DNA of 25,196 nucleotides from Udaeobacter sp046731855 (GCA_046731855.1 JBKPLX010000097.1:1-25196), one strand, 5' to 3'; positions 7,787-15,962 are shown, numbered from the stretch's first letter. Notes: generated from the sequence alone by a model not told the origin. Numbers and translations: made by a program.

Positions 7787-8890
7787 ATGCGCATTTTTCT
7801 CTGCGGCGACGTGATGACGGGACGCGGAATTGATCAGGCGCTGCCGCATCCGGTAAATCCAAACCTATTTGAACCGTATGTGCGCGATGCGCGCGAGTAT
7901 GTCGCTCTTGCCGAGAAGGCCAATGGACCGATACTGCGCCCGCTGCGTTTCGATTACATCTGGCGCGATGCGCTGCGCGAACTGGAACGCGCGGAAGTTG
8001 ATTTGCGAATCGCAAATCTGGAGACCGCTGTCACCTCGGCTGAAACGCCATGGCCAGAAAAAGGAATTCATTATCGGATGCATCCCCAGAACATTGGCTG
8101 CCTCGCCGCTGTGCAGATCAGCGCGTGCGCTTTGGCGAACAATCATGTTTTGGACTGGGGATACGATGGATTATCGGAAACGCTGAAAACTTTGGACGCG
8201 GCAGGAATCGCTCACGCAGGCGCGGGCAACGACGCCGAAGAAGCGATGCAGCCGGCGGTGCTCAACAACGCTGGTAATGGTCGCCTGCTGTTATTCTCGT
8301 TTGGATCAAGGACCAGTGGGATCCCGCAAGATTGGAGGGCCACCGGCATTTCCCCGGGAGTAAATCTGCTCGATGATCTTGCAGAGATCACCGCCGAGCG
8401 AGTGGCCGAACAAATGCGCGCACATCAGCAACCGGGCGATTTGATTGTCGCTTCGATTCATTGGGGAAGTAATTGGGGATACGAAATTCCACGGGAACAA
8501 ATCGCCTTTGCTCATCGCTTGATTGAAGAAGGCATTGCAATCGTGCACGGACACTCCTCTCATCACGTGAAAGCAATCGAAGTCTTCAAGCGTCGCCTCA
8601 TTCTTTATGGATGCGGAGATTTCCTGACCGACTATGAAGGAATTAGCGGTTACGAAATGTTCCGCGGCGATTTGGCGTTGATGTATTTGATCGAACTCGA
8701 CTCGCGCAACGGCGAATTGATCGCTGCGCGTTTGGTCCCTATGCAAATGCGGCGGTTCAGACTGGAACGTGCGTCCACTGGTGATGCAGAATGGCTGTGC
8801 GATCGTCTGAACGAACTCGCGAAGCCGTTCGCCACTCAGACGCGCCCACACAACGACGATAGTCTGACACTCCACTGGCAAACAGAATGA
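7787..8890 (+). CDS. CapA-family metallophosphoesterase-like protein
   Basis: A 367-residue protein of the CapA (PGA_cap) family, a calcineurin-like metallophosphoesterase fold named for poly-gamma-glutamate capsule synthesis. Motifs in order: GDVMTGRGID (residues 7-16), NLETAVT (about 77), ANNHVLDWGYDGL (about 116), SIHWGSNWG (about 223), GHSSHHVK (about 255) and CGDFLTDYEG (about 275). No signal peptide or membrane segment is visible, unlike the membrane-anchored Bacillus CapA, so this is probably a cytosolic family member. No capB or capC neighbours are present, so a capsule role is not supported. Its stop codon abuts the GACGAA-type repeat and it is convergent with otsB. Confidence 0.85.
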   Translation: MRIFLCGDVMTGRGIDQALPHPVNPNLFEPYVRDAREYVALAEKANGPILRPLRFDYIWRDALRELERAEVDLRIANLETAVTSAETPWPEKGIHYRMHPQNIGCLAAVQISACALANNHVLDWGYDGLSETLKTLDAAGIAHAGAGNDAEEAMQPAVLNNAGNGRLLLFSFGSRTSGIPQDWRATGISPGVNLLDDLAEITAERVAEQMRAHQQPGDLIVASIHWGSNWGYEIPREQIAFAHRLIEEGIAIVHGHSSHHVKAIEVFKRRLILYGCGDFLTDYEGISGYEMFRGDLALMYLIELDSRNGELIAARLVPMQMRRFRLERASTGDAEWLCDRLNELAKPFATQTRPHNDDSLTLHWQTE

Positions 8891-9002
8891 CGAAACGCTG
8901 ATGACGAATGACGAAGGAATGCCGAAGTCCGAATGAACGAACAATACGGGGGGATCTCCTCGCGTTTTTCCGGATTTCGTCATTCGAGCTTCGTCATTTC
9001 AA
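8886..9002. repeat. GACGAA-word repeat, locus 1 (capA/otsB convergent junction)
   Basis: The gap between two convergent genes is built from the words AATGACGAA, GAATGCCGAAGTCCGAA and their complements. The left arm (8886-8940) carries three direct GACGAA copies. The right arm (8972-9000) carries TTCGTCATT in inverse orientation, with a spacer between. The right arm overlaps the end of otsB and encodes its last four or five residues and stop. A core of more than 30 bases (8907-8940) recurs inverted at 13009-13043, so this is a dispersed repeat. The folded form could end transcription from both sides, but no perfect stem with T-run is seen. Confidence 0.65.
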
Positions 9003-9765
9003 TGAGTTCCTGCAAAAAGCGCTCAACTTCGGCAGGATTCTTTAACCCGTAACGCGCAGCAGTCGGGCGCGGCTGCTCGCTCACGAGAACGCCTGTACCG
9101 CGCTGCTCGAGTGCGCGAAAGGCATCCTCGTCGGTGCGGTCATCTCCAATGTAAATCGGGTGCGCGTTTGGCCGCTCCAAACCTAGCTTTTCCAATAACC
9201 AGAGCACGGCTTTGCCCTTGTCCCAGTCGATGTTGGGCAACAACTCGTAGACCTTTTTACCATCAATCCTGCGCAGTTTCCGATGTCGCGTAGCGACTTC
9301 GCTGACGACGCGTTCCAGCTTGGGAAAGTCAATTTCATTTACGTTTCGGTAATGAGCAGCGATGGAGAAACGTTTTCTCTCAATGAGGGCGCCCGCAATG
9401 CCGGCGAGTTTTTCTCGAAGCTCCTTTTCCGCTGCATCCAGCGCTGGCAAAAACTCTCTCGCTTCCTGCCTCCGCAGGCCACGCGGTCCGGCGATATCAA
9501 ATCCGTGGCTGCCAGCATAAACGATCCCATCGACAGCAACACGCTTGCGAACGTCTTCGAGCTCTCGGCCGCTTAGGATAGCGATCGGCGCCTGCATGGC
9601 CAGAGCTCGCAGCGTCTGTAGCGTGGAATCAGAGAGAAACGCTTTTTCGGGATGACCCACGATGGGCGTGAGCGTCCCATCGTAGTCCAGAAAAATCGCG
9701 AGGCTGCGGTCGCCCGCCCCGGCAATTTCTTGGACGTGCTCAAGTGCGGAGGGAAGCATATTCAA
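8980..9765 (-). CDS. otsB: Trehalose-6-phosphate phosphatase
   Basis: A 261-residue HAD-superfamily phosphatase that dephosphorylates trehalose-6-phosphate to trehalose. HAD motif I is DYDGTLTPI with nucleophile Asp27 and general acid Asp29. Motif II is LSGRELEDVR (about residues 65-74). Motif IV is GDDRTDEDAF (about 208-217), the acidic Mg-binding signature of trehalose phosphatases. Length matches E. coli OtsB (266). It is divergent from otsA across a 107-base spacer dominated by an inverted repeat, so the two steps of the OtsAB pathway are probably co-controlled. No clear ribosome-binding site precedes the ATG. The final residues TKLE lie inside the GACGAA repeat, so the C-terminus may have been replaced when the repeat inserted. 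Confidence 0.93.
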   Translation of the reverse strand: MNMLPSALEHVQEIAGAGDRSLAIFLDYDGTLTPIVGHPEKAFLSDSTLQTLRALAMQAPIAILSGRELEDVRKRVAVDGIVYAGSHGFDIAGPRGLRRQEAREFLPALDAAEKELREKLAGIAGALIERKRFSIAAHYRNVNEIDFPKLERVVSEVATRHRKLRRIDGKKVYELLPNIDWDKGKAVLWLLEKLGLERPNAHPIYIGDDRTDEDAFRALEQRGTGVLVSEQPRPTAARYGLKNPAEVERFLQELIEMTKLE

Positions 9766-9777
9766 TTTAACAAAAGC

Positions 9778-9855
9778 CGTTAAAAGAGTTACAACGTTAC
9801 AAGGTTAAAAGGGATTCCAGACTCGCTCCGTTGTAACGATGTAACCTTTTTAACG
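9778..9855. promoter_or_regulatory. Large inverted repeat in the otsB-otsA divergent spacer
   Basis: Arms at 9778-9804 and 9828-9855 are imperfect inverses of about 27 bases. Both are made of the words CGTTAAAA, GTTACA and CGTTACAA, and the loop is about 23 bases. The repeat occupies most of the only space available for both promoters. It could be an operator for divergent control, a transcript hairpin, or another dispersed word-repeat like those at 8886 and 11331. The sequence alone does not decide. Confidence 0.6.
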
Positions 9856-9872
9856 TTTTATCGCTCTAAAAA

Positions 9873-11345
9873 ATGAATCGCCTGATCGTCGTTTCGAATC
9901 GGTTACCATTCGCGCTGGATTCGACGGGCGAAGACCTTTGGACCGTCACACCAGCTGCCGGAGGACTCGTGTCTGCGGTGGAGCCGGTGCTGCGCGAACG
10001 CGGTGGCACCTGGATCGGTTGGCCGGGAATTGCAGGCAAAATCCCAAAGGGCCCATTTACAGACGCAACGCGTGACGCCGGTTACAACGTAGTGCCGGTT
10101 GCTCTTAGCGAAACTGAACGGGACGAATTTTACTACGGTTATTCAAACGAAGTGATCTGGCCGCTGTTTCACGATCTGCAAAACTTTTGCAATTTCGAGC
10201 CCGCATATTGGGAAGCTTACAAGGAAGTGAACGAACGTTATGCAGATGCCATCGCTCGCTGCTCGCAAGCTGAGGACTTCATCTGGGTGCACGATTATCA
10301 CCTGATGTACGTCGCGCAGGCAGTACGCGAACGCGGGTTACGCGCAGCCTTGACGTTTTTCCTGCATATCCCGTTTCCGCCGTACGACATTTTTTCGAAG
10401 CTTCCGCAACCACAGCGGCTCCTACGCGCTCTCCTTCAATTCGACCTACTTGGGTTCCAGACCCGGCGCGACGTTCGGAATTTTCTCGGGTGCGTCCGGC
10501 GTGTGATGTCGGATGCACGCGTCGTTCCTCGCCGTGAACTTCAATTGGTTTGTTTCGAAAAACGCGAGATTCGCCTGGGGCACTTCCCGATTGGGATCGA
10601 CTTCGACGCGTTTGAAAGGGGTGCGATGTCCGACGTGGTTGCTCGCAGATCTCACGAGTTGCGCGCTAATTTTCCTGATTGCCAGCTGGTCCTGGGTGTG
10701 GATCGGCTCGATTACAGCAAAGGAATTCCTGAACGATTGCGTGCATTTCGCAACGCGCTGGAACGGCATCCGGAACTGCGCGGACGCGTCGTTCTGATCC
10801 AGGTTGTTGTGCCGAGCCGGGTAGAGATTCCCAGATATCACGAATTCAAGCAACGTATCGACCGCCTGGTGGGTGATATCAACGGACGCTTCTCCACCAG
10901 TAATTGGTTGCCGGTTCAATACCATTTTCGCAGCCTCGATCGCGACGATCTTCTGGCGCACTACCGTGGGTGCGACATCGCCTTCGTTACGCCGCTCAAG
11001 GACGGAATGAATCTGGTCGCCAAGGAATATTGTGCCTGCCGCATCGACAAAAATGGCGTGCTCATCCTCAGCCAATTCGCCGGCGCGGCCGAGCAGTTGA
11101 AGACCGGCGCACTGTTGGTCAATCCTTACGATGTCGAGGAAATGGCCGATACAATTTTGAAAGCATTCCGCATGAGTGATGCCGATCGCACCGCGCGCAT
11201 GAAGCGCATGAGACGCGTGGTGCGCAAGGAGAATGTTTTTTGGTGGGTCGATTCGTTTTTAAGAGTGGGCGCGAAACTTGCGGCTCGGTCCGAACGAGTC
11301 GCCAATCGCCGCCGCGCGAGGCTCAGGAAAACTTCCAACGCCTAA
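9873..11345 (+). CDS. otsA: Trehalose-6-phosphate synthase (GT20)
   Basis: A 490-residue GT20 glycosyltransferase that joins UDP-glucose (or another NDP-glucose) and glucose-6-phosphate to give trehalose-6-phosphate. Signature segments: NRLPF at the N-terminus, GGTWIGWPG (about residues 45-53), HDYHLM with His140/Asp141, HIPFPPYDIF, GVDRLDYSKGIPERL with Arg278 and Lys283, and DGMNLVAKEY with Asp377. These correspond to the donor and acceptor residues of E. coli OtsA. Length is normal (about 470-490). The ATG at 9873 follows the spacer repeat and has no evident Shine-Dalgarno. The last codons (TSNA, stop) fall within the CCAACGC word-repeat that fills the downstream gap. With otsB it makes a complete OtsAB pathway for osmotic or desiccation protection. 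Confidence 0.95.
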   Translation: MNRLIVVSNRLPFALDSTGEDLWTVTPAAGGLVSAVEPVLRERGGTWIGWPGIAGKIPKGPFTDATRDAGYNVVPVALSETERDEFYYGYSNEVIWPLFHDLQNFCNFEPAYWEAYKEVNERYADAIARCSQAEDFIWVHDYHLMYVAQAVRERGLRAALTFFLHIPFPPYDIFSKLPQPQRLLRALLQFDLLGFQTRRDVRNFLGCVRRVMSDARVVPRRELQLVCFEKREIRLGHFPIGIDFDAFERGAMSDVVARRSHELRANFPDCQLVLGVDRLDYSKGIPERLRAFRNALERHPELRGRVVLIQVVVPSRVEIPRYHEFKQRIDRLVGDINGRFSTSNWLPVQYHFRSLDRDDLLAHYRGCDIAFVTPLKDGMNLVAKEYCACRIDKNGVLILSQFAGAAEQLKTGALLVNPYDVEEMADTILKAFRMSDADRTARMKRMRRVVRKENVFWWVDSFLRVGAKLAARSERVANRRRARLRKTSNA

Positions 11346-11410
11346 CTTCCAACACTCAGTGATGAACCGAGCTGAATTGGGCGTTGGGTGGTGAGTGCTG
11401 AGCGTTGGAC
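11331..11410. repeat. CCAACGC-word inverted repeat between otsA and rtcB
   Basis: The left arm (11331-11360) reads ACTTCCAACGCCTAACTTCC and continues with ACTCAG. The right arm (11378-11410) contains GGGCGTTGGG, GAGTGCTGAG and GCGTTGGA, the inverse words. The pairing is imperfect but word-based, like the GACGAA and GTTACA families. The left arm supplies the last three codons and stop of otsA. There is no T-run, so it is not a canonical terminator. Confidence 0.5.
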
Positions 11411-11474
11411 TTTCAAGCCCCTTGGGAAGACTCTCCACGCAGTCAAAAACGATCTTTGATAAGGCGCAGGACGC

Positions 11475-12935
11475 ATGACCATCATCGATAATTTGCGAAA
11501 AGTTTCCGACACCGTTTGGGAATTACCGGCGACCTACAAGGAAGGCATGCGCGTGCCGGCCCGGATCATCGCGACGGAAAAACTGGTTCGCGAAATGGAC
11601 GAGGCGGTTTACCAGCAGATCAGTAACGTCGCTACATTGCCCGGGATTACGCGCTACGCGTTCTGCATGCCCGATGGTCACAGCGGCTATGGCTTTCCTA
11701 TTGGCGGCGTCGCGGCGATGGACGTGCACGAAGGCGGTGTCATTTCACCCGGCGGCATTGGGTTCGATATCAACTGCGGCATGCGCCTGGTAGTCACCAA
11801 TCTCACGGTCGACGATGTGCAGCCTCATCTGCATCAGATTGTCGACGGGCTTTATGAGCGCGTTCCCGCAGGAGTCGGGAGTCACGGGTTTCTCAAATTA
11901 TCGCGCCAGGATTTTCGCGACCTGGTCGAGCACGGCGCGCGCTGGTGCGTTGAGCGTGGTTACGGTTGGGAGGAAGACCTCGAAGTGACTGAGGAGGATG
12001 GTTGCATCCGGGGCGCTGACGCATGGAAGATCAGTGACCGCGCGATCGATCGGGGTTACAACCAGGTCGGGACCCTCGGCAGCGGGAATCATTATCTTGA
12101 AGTGCAGATCGCTCGCCCAGCTGACGTGCGCGACAACGAACTCGCGCCAAAATTTGGAATCACCATCCCGAACCAGATCGTAGTGATGTTTCACTGCGGC
12201 AGCCGCGGGTTCGGGCACCAGGTCGCCACCGATTATCTCCAGACGTTCTTGAAGGTGATGGAACCGAAATATGGAATCAAAATTTTGGATCGCGAGCTTG
12301 CGTGCGCGCCGTTCGAATCGCCGGAAGGTCACGATTATTTCGCCGCGATGAAATGTGGGTTGAACATGTCATTTGCGAACCGGCAGGTGATTCTCCATCG
12401 GATTCGCGAAGTCTTTTCCGAAGTCTTCGGCCGTAGTGCGGAGGATCTCGGGATGCAGATGATTTATGATGTCGCGCATAACACAGCGAAGCTGGAAAAG
12501 CATACCGTCGATGGAAAGGAAAAGACGCTCCTTGTTCACCGTAAAGGAGCGACACGGGCGTTCGGTCCCGGGCACCATGAAGTGGCCGCGCGTTACCGGG
12601 ACATCGGTCAGCCGGTGATCATCGGCGGGTCGATGGAGACCGGCTCCTATCTGCTCGTTGGCACAGCGTCAGGCGCGGAAACATTTTTCAGCACCGCGCA
12701 CGGTAGCGGTCGCACCATGAGCCGCACCAAGGCGCGCAAACGATGGCACGGTAAACAGCTTCAACGAGACTTGGAAGCGCGTGGCATTTACGTCCGCAGC
12801 ACGTCATGGGCCGGCCTGGCCGAGGAAGCCGGGCCTGCTTACAAGAACATCGATGAAGTGATTGCCGCGACGGAATTGGCGGGAATTAGCAAGCCCGTCG
12901 TGCGATTCACCCCAATTGGGAATGTGAAGGGATGA
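11475..12935 (+). CDS. rtcB: RtcB-type tRNA/RNA-splicing ligase
   Basis: A 486-residue RtcB ligase that joins RNA 2',3'-cyclic phosphate or 3'-phosphate ends to 5'-OH ends using GTP and Mn2+. All metal and guanylate-site motifs are present: GFDINCGMR (Asp and Cys ligands), GSGNHYLE, FHCGSRGFGHQ, DVAHNTAK and TAHGSGR, where His409 is the predicted guanylated residue. Length fits the archaeal-type class (P. horikoshii 481) rather than the shorter E. coli form (408). The AGGA at about 4 bases and AAGG at about 10 bases before the ATG support the start. Archease lies two genes downstream, with a CobW-like GTPase between, so the cluster looks like a dedicated RNA repair or tRNA maturation unit. 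No RtcA or RtcR gene is seen. Confidence 0.95.
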   Translation: MTIIDNLRKVSDTVWELPATYKEGMRVPARIIATEKLVREMDEAVYQQISNVATLPGITRYAFCMPDGHSGYGFPIGGVAAMDVHEGGVISPGGIGFDINCGMRLVVTNLTVDDVQPHLHQIVDGLYERVPAGVGSHGFLKLSRQDFRDLVEHGARWCVERGYGWEEDLEVTEEDGCIRGADAWKISDRAIDRGYNQVGTLGSGNHYLEVQIARPADVRDNELAPKFGITIPNQIVVMFHCGSRGFGHQVATDYLQTFLKVMEPKYGIKILDRELACAPFESPEGHDYFAAMKCGLNMSFANRQVILHRIREVFSEVFGRSAEDLGMQMIYDVAHNTAKLEKHTVDGKEKTLLVHRKGATRAFGPGHHEVAARYRDIGQPVIIGGSMETGSYLLVGTASGAETFFSTAHGSGRTMSRTKARKRWHGKQLQRDLEARGIYVRSTSWAGLAEEAGPAYKNIDEVIAATELAGISKPVVRFTPIGNVKG

Positions 12936-12939
12936 GGGA

Positions 12940-13067
12940 AATGACGAAATCCGAATGTCGAATGACGAATTAATTACAAATGACCAAAACCAGAAGGTGT
13001 GAATATCGTTTCGTCATTCGGACTTCGACATTCCTTCGTCATTTGTCATTGGTGCTTCGTCATTGTT
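12940..13067. repeat. GACGAA-word repeat, locus 2 (upstream of the CobW-like gene)
   Basis: The left arm (12940-12970) holds ATGACGAAATCCGAATGTCG and AATGACGAAT. The right arm (13009-13064) holds TTTCGTCATTCGGAC, TTCGACATTCC and TTCGTCATT in inverse orientation. The right arm read on the minus strand matches the left arm of locus 1 (8907-8940) almost base for base. The repeat ends only about seven bases before the ATG at 13071, so it must form the leader of the GTPase gene. It also keeps an apparent reading frame open 24 codons upstream, which is an artefact. Confidence 0.65.
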
Positions 13068-13070
13068 AGC

Positions 13071-13958
13071 ATGCTTCGCACGCCTATCACATTAGTCACC
13101 GGTCCACTAGGCAGCGGCAAGACGACGCTGCTTCGCCACGTCCTTGCCACGCGCCCTGCGAAGATTGCCATCGTGATGAATGAATTCGGCGAGATCGCCA
13201 TCGACACGAAAGTGATTGAAGGTAAAAACGTGCGGATTGCAGAGCTCGGCGGCGGATGTGTCTGCTGCTCATTGCTCGGCGAGTTCGAGGCAGCAGTAAC
13301 CGAAATCATTAAGAAGGTTGCGCCCGAAATAATCGTCGTCGAGACCACCGGCCTTGCCGAACCTGAAGCCCTTGTGTTCAACATCCAGGAGGCGCTGCCT
13401 CAGTGCCGGCTAGACGGCGTCGTTTCGGTAATCGACGCGGACATGCTGGTTCGTTTCCCTGAACTCGGTCACACCACGCGTCTACAAATCGAGGGCGCGG
13501 ACATTTTGCTTTTGAACAAGATCGATCTGGTCGATGCAAAGCAAATCGAGCCGCTCGAAACAAAGCTGCGCGAAATCAATTCGACTGCGGCAATTGTTCG
13601 CACGGTACGGTGCCAAATCGATCCGGAACTATTGTTCGGCATTGGGCAGTCGCGGAAGAGAACGGCCGCGCCGCCCCAACATGAGCATCAGCCAGAATTC
13701 GAATCGTTCCCATTCAGCTCGGACAACGTTTTTTCCCGCGACTGCTTCGAACGTTTCGTGGACGCTCTGCCCTCTAGCGTGATTCGGGCGAAAGGTTTCG
13801 TCCGTTTCCCCGACGGCGCGCAGCTTTTCAATTTCGTGGCCGGCCGTTGGGAGTTGGAACCGTTTGAAGCTGGAGAAACTCAGTTGGTTTTTATCGGGAA
13901 AGGCGTCGGGGCTCAAAAATCGGCGATCGTTGACGCAATGAAAAAGTGCGAGGGCTGA
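13071..13958 (+). CDS. CobW/COG0523-family GTP-binding metallochaperone
   Basis: A 295-residue G3E-family P-loop GTPase. The Walker A GPLGSGKT is at residues 11-18, the metal-binding CxCC motif is GGCVCC (Cys63, Cys65, Cys66), the ETTGLAEP block is at 91-98, and LLNKIDLVD (147-155) contains the guanine-specificity NKxD. A short His-containing linker (QHEHQ, about 203-207) precedes the CobW C-terminal domain. Family members deliver metals such as zinc or cobalt to client proteins. The start at 13071 is chosen because the 24 codons upstream lie wholly inside an intergenic repeat and homology begins at TPITLVTGP. It sits between rtcB and archease, 14 bases before archease, which suggests translation from one mRNA. 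A link to RtcB metallation is speculative. Confidence 0.9.
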   Translation: MLRTPITLVTGPLGSGKTTLLRHVLATRPAKIAIVMNEFGEIAIDTKVIEGKNVRIAELGGGCVCCSLLGEFEAAVTEIIKKVAPEIIVVETTGLAEPEALVFNIQEALPQCRLDGVVSVIDADMLVRFPELGHTTRLQIEGADILLLNKIDLVDAKQIEPLETKLREINSTAAIVRTVRCQIDPELLFGIGQSRKRTAAPPQHEHQPEFESFPFSSDNVFSRDCFERFVDALPSSVIRAKGFVRFPDGAQLFNFVAGRWELEPFEAGETQLVFIGKGVGAQKSAIVDAMKKCEG

Positions 13959-13972
13959 CGTGAGTTGTTGTG

Positions 13973-14404
13973 ATGCCTTACCACTACCTCGAAGACATAG
14001 GAACCGCGGATATCGCATTTGAAGCGACGGGGCGCGATCTGCCGGAATTGTTCACGGCCGCTGCCGACGCGACGATGAACGTGATGATTGATAATCTCGA
14101 CGCAATCGAGCCAGGCGAGACGCGACAAATCGAACTCTCAAGCGACAAGATCGACATGTTGCTCTTCGATTTCTTGCAGGAGCTTATCTTCTTTAAAGAT
14201 GCCAGGCGTCTTCTATTGCGAACCCGCGAGACGCAAATCGACCACAAAGGCGACGAATATTTCTTAAAAGCGAAGGTCGCCGGCGAACGATTAGACGACA
14301 CACGTCATCAGCAGCGCGCGGATGTGAAAGCGGTCACGCTTCATGGTTTCTCTGTCGAGAAACACAACGGCGGCTGGAGGGCGAAGGTGCTTTTGGATAT
14401 TTGA
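13973..14404 (+). CDS. Archease
   Basis: A 143-residue archease, the small acidic co-factor that speeds guanylation of RtcB and lets it turn over many times. Typical features are the N-terminal YHYLEDIGTADIAFEATG, the central LLFDFLQELIFFKD helix, and the C-terminal VKAVTLHGFSVEK segment with the conserved metal-binding acidic residues (Asp near the N-terminus and the terminal DI). The ATG at 13973 is preferred over the GTG immediately before it. It follows the CobW-like gene by 14 bases and completes the rtcB cluster. Its stop lies only three bases from the stop of the convergent htrA gene, leaving no room for a separate terminator. Confidence 0.93.
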   Translation: MPYHYLEDIGTADIAFEATGRDLPELFTAAADATMNVMIDNLDAIEPGETRQIELSSDKIDMLLFDFLQELIFFKDARRLLLRTRETQIDHKGDEYFLKAKVAGERLDDTRHQQRADVKAVTLHGFSVEKHNGGWRAKVLLDI

Positions 14405-14407
14405 TCT

Positions 14408-15862
14408 TTACTTCGGCTCCAGCGCGATGTAACCGCTTCGCCCCTGGCTGTAGACGCGTAGTAAAATCTTCTCGTTAGCTTTCAACTTCTTGCTGGCAGC
14501 GACAAGGTCCTTCGCATTCTTGATCGGCTGCTTGTTCACTTCCTGGATCACGTCTCCTTCGCGCAGACCAGCTTTTCCCGCTGGCGAGTCTGCATCAACT
14601 TCTGCGATCACCGCCCCTTGAACGTCCTTTGGAAGATTCAGCGCCGCGCGAATGTCATCGTTGATATCCGCGACTGCGACCCCACCAAACACAGTCGTTT
14701 TCTCAGGCTGCGCACTTTCTTCAGGAGACGCTTCAGGCCCTCCTTCCACAGTCACCCCCGCAGGCATCTCAGCAAGCTGAACATCGAACATTTTCGTTTG
14801 ACCTTCGCGATTCACTTGGATCTGCGCCTTTGTTTCGGGACTCATTGTCCCAATCATTAGGCGGAGCTCACGCGCGTCACTGACTTTTTTCCCGTTAACA
14901 GCCGTAATCACGTCGCCAGTTTTAATCCCAGCTTTTTGGGATGGACTGTTTGGGACAATCTCGCCGACGAGCGCACCCGTCGGTTGCCCCTTGAGTTTCA
15001 TCGCTTCGGCCAGCTCCGGCGTGAGCGGTTGCACCGAAGCGCCGATGTAGCCACGCACAACTCGACCTTTTTCGCGTAAGCTCTGCATCACCTCGCGCGC
15101 GAGATTTGCGGGAACGGCGAAGCCAATACCTTGGTTTCCACCGGTCCTGGAAAAAATCGCGGTGTTAATGCCTAACAACTGGCCTTTGATGTCGACCAGG
15201 GCGCCGCCCGAGTTGCCCATGTTAATCGCAGCATCGGTCTGGATGAAATTCTCATAGTCAACGATGCCCACGCCGCCACGGCCGATGGCGCTGATGATCC
15301 CCATCGTCACCGTCTGCCGCAGGCCAAATGGATTACCTACCGCCAGTACGATGTCGCCCGCGCGCGCTTTATCGCTGTCGGCAAACGTAATGGCGGGCAG
15401 ATTTTCCTCGTCGATTTTCAGCAAGGCAACGTCGGTACCTGGATCGGTGCCGACTTTTTTTGCCTTGTATTTACGCAGCTCCGTGCCGAGCCCGATCATG
15501 ATTTCCTCTGCGCCCGAGACGACATGATTAGCGGTGAGAATGTATCCATCTGCGCTGACGATCACGCCCGAGCCGAGGCCTTGAAGCGTTTGTTTACCTT
15601 GCCTCTGCGGAAGTTGTCCCCCGAAAAATTGTCGCAGCGCGTCATCGGAAAACGGAAACGGGGCGAGCGTTCGCGACACCGTCTGGGTGGTGAAGACTGT
15701 AACAACGCTGGGCGCCACCTTCTCGACGATCGGGGCGAAGCTGCTGATAACTCCCGGCTGTACGGGCGGAGCTTCTTGTGCCACTGCCGAAAAGGCGCTG
15801 ACAGAGACGCACAGCGCGGCGCCAATTAACGACCCGTAGGACCGGAAAATTCCTCTTTCCAT
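14408..15862 (-). CDS. HtrA/DegP-type periplasmic serine protease, two PDZ domains
   Basis: A 484-residue envelope protease and chaperone for misfolded exported proteins. A signal peptide covers residues 1-29 with cleavage likely after VAQ or AVA. The trypsin-like domain carries His113 (TANHVV), Asp144 (GTDVALLKID) and Ser218 (GNSGGALVD), a complete triad. PDZ1 (about 268-360) contains GYIGASVQPL, and PDZ2 (about 390-484) contains GAVIAEVDADSPAGKAGL. Length matches DegP/DegQ. A GAAGGG precedes the ATG by about nine bases. It is the last gene of the leftward envelope cluster, downstream of several secreted repeat proteins, and lacks the Thr-Pro-Arg tail they share. Processing of those neighbours is possible but is an inference from position only. 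Confidence 0.94.
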   Translation of the reverse strand: MERGIFRSYGSLIGAALCVSVSAFSAVAQEAPPVQPGVISSFAPIVEKVAPSVVTVFTTQTVSRTLAPFPFSDDALRQFFGGQLPQRQGKQTLQGLGSGVIVSADGYILTANHVVSGAEEIMIGLGTELRKYKAKKVGTDPGTDVALLKIDEENLPAITFADSDKARAGDIVLAVGNPFGLRQTVTMGIISAIGRGGVGIVDYENFIQTDAAINMGNSGGALVDIKGQLLGINTAIFSRTGGNQGIGFAVPANLAREVMQSLREKGRVVRGYIGASVQPLTPELAEAMKLKGQPTGALVGEIVPNSPSQKAGIKTGDVITAVNGKKVSDARELRLMIGTMSPETKAQIQVNREGQTKMFDVQLAEMPAGVTVEGGPEASPEESAQPEKTTVFGGVAVADINDDIRAALNLPKDVQGAVIAEVDADSPAGKAGLREGDVIQEVNKQPIKNAKDLVAASKKLKANEKILLRVYSQGRSGYIALEPK

Positions 15863-15962
15863 AAGACGTTTCCCTTCAGGAGAATCGCACGTTCAACCGT
15901 GACCGGCCCTTTTTGCTGACTCGATTATCAACGAAGGCGAAACGGTCGCCGCGGGGACTCCT

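Noticed and set aside
12999..13070. Upstream ATG for the CobW-like GTPase adding 24 residues
   Set aside because: The added codons are entirely within the GACGAA-type intergenic repeat and no homologous N-terminal extension is expected in the family.
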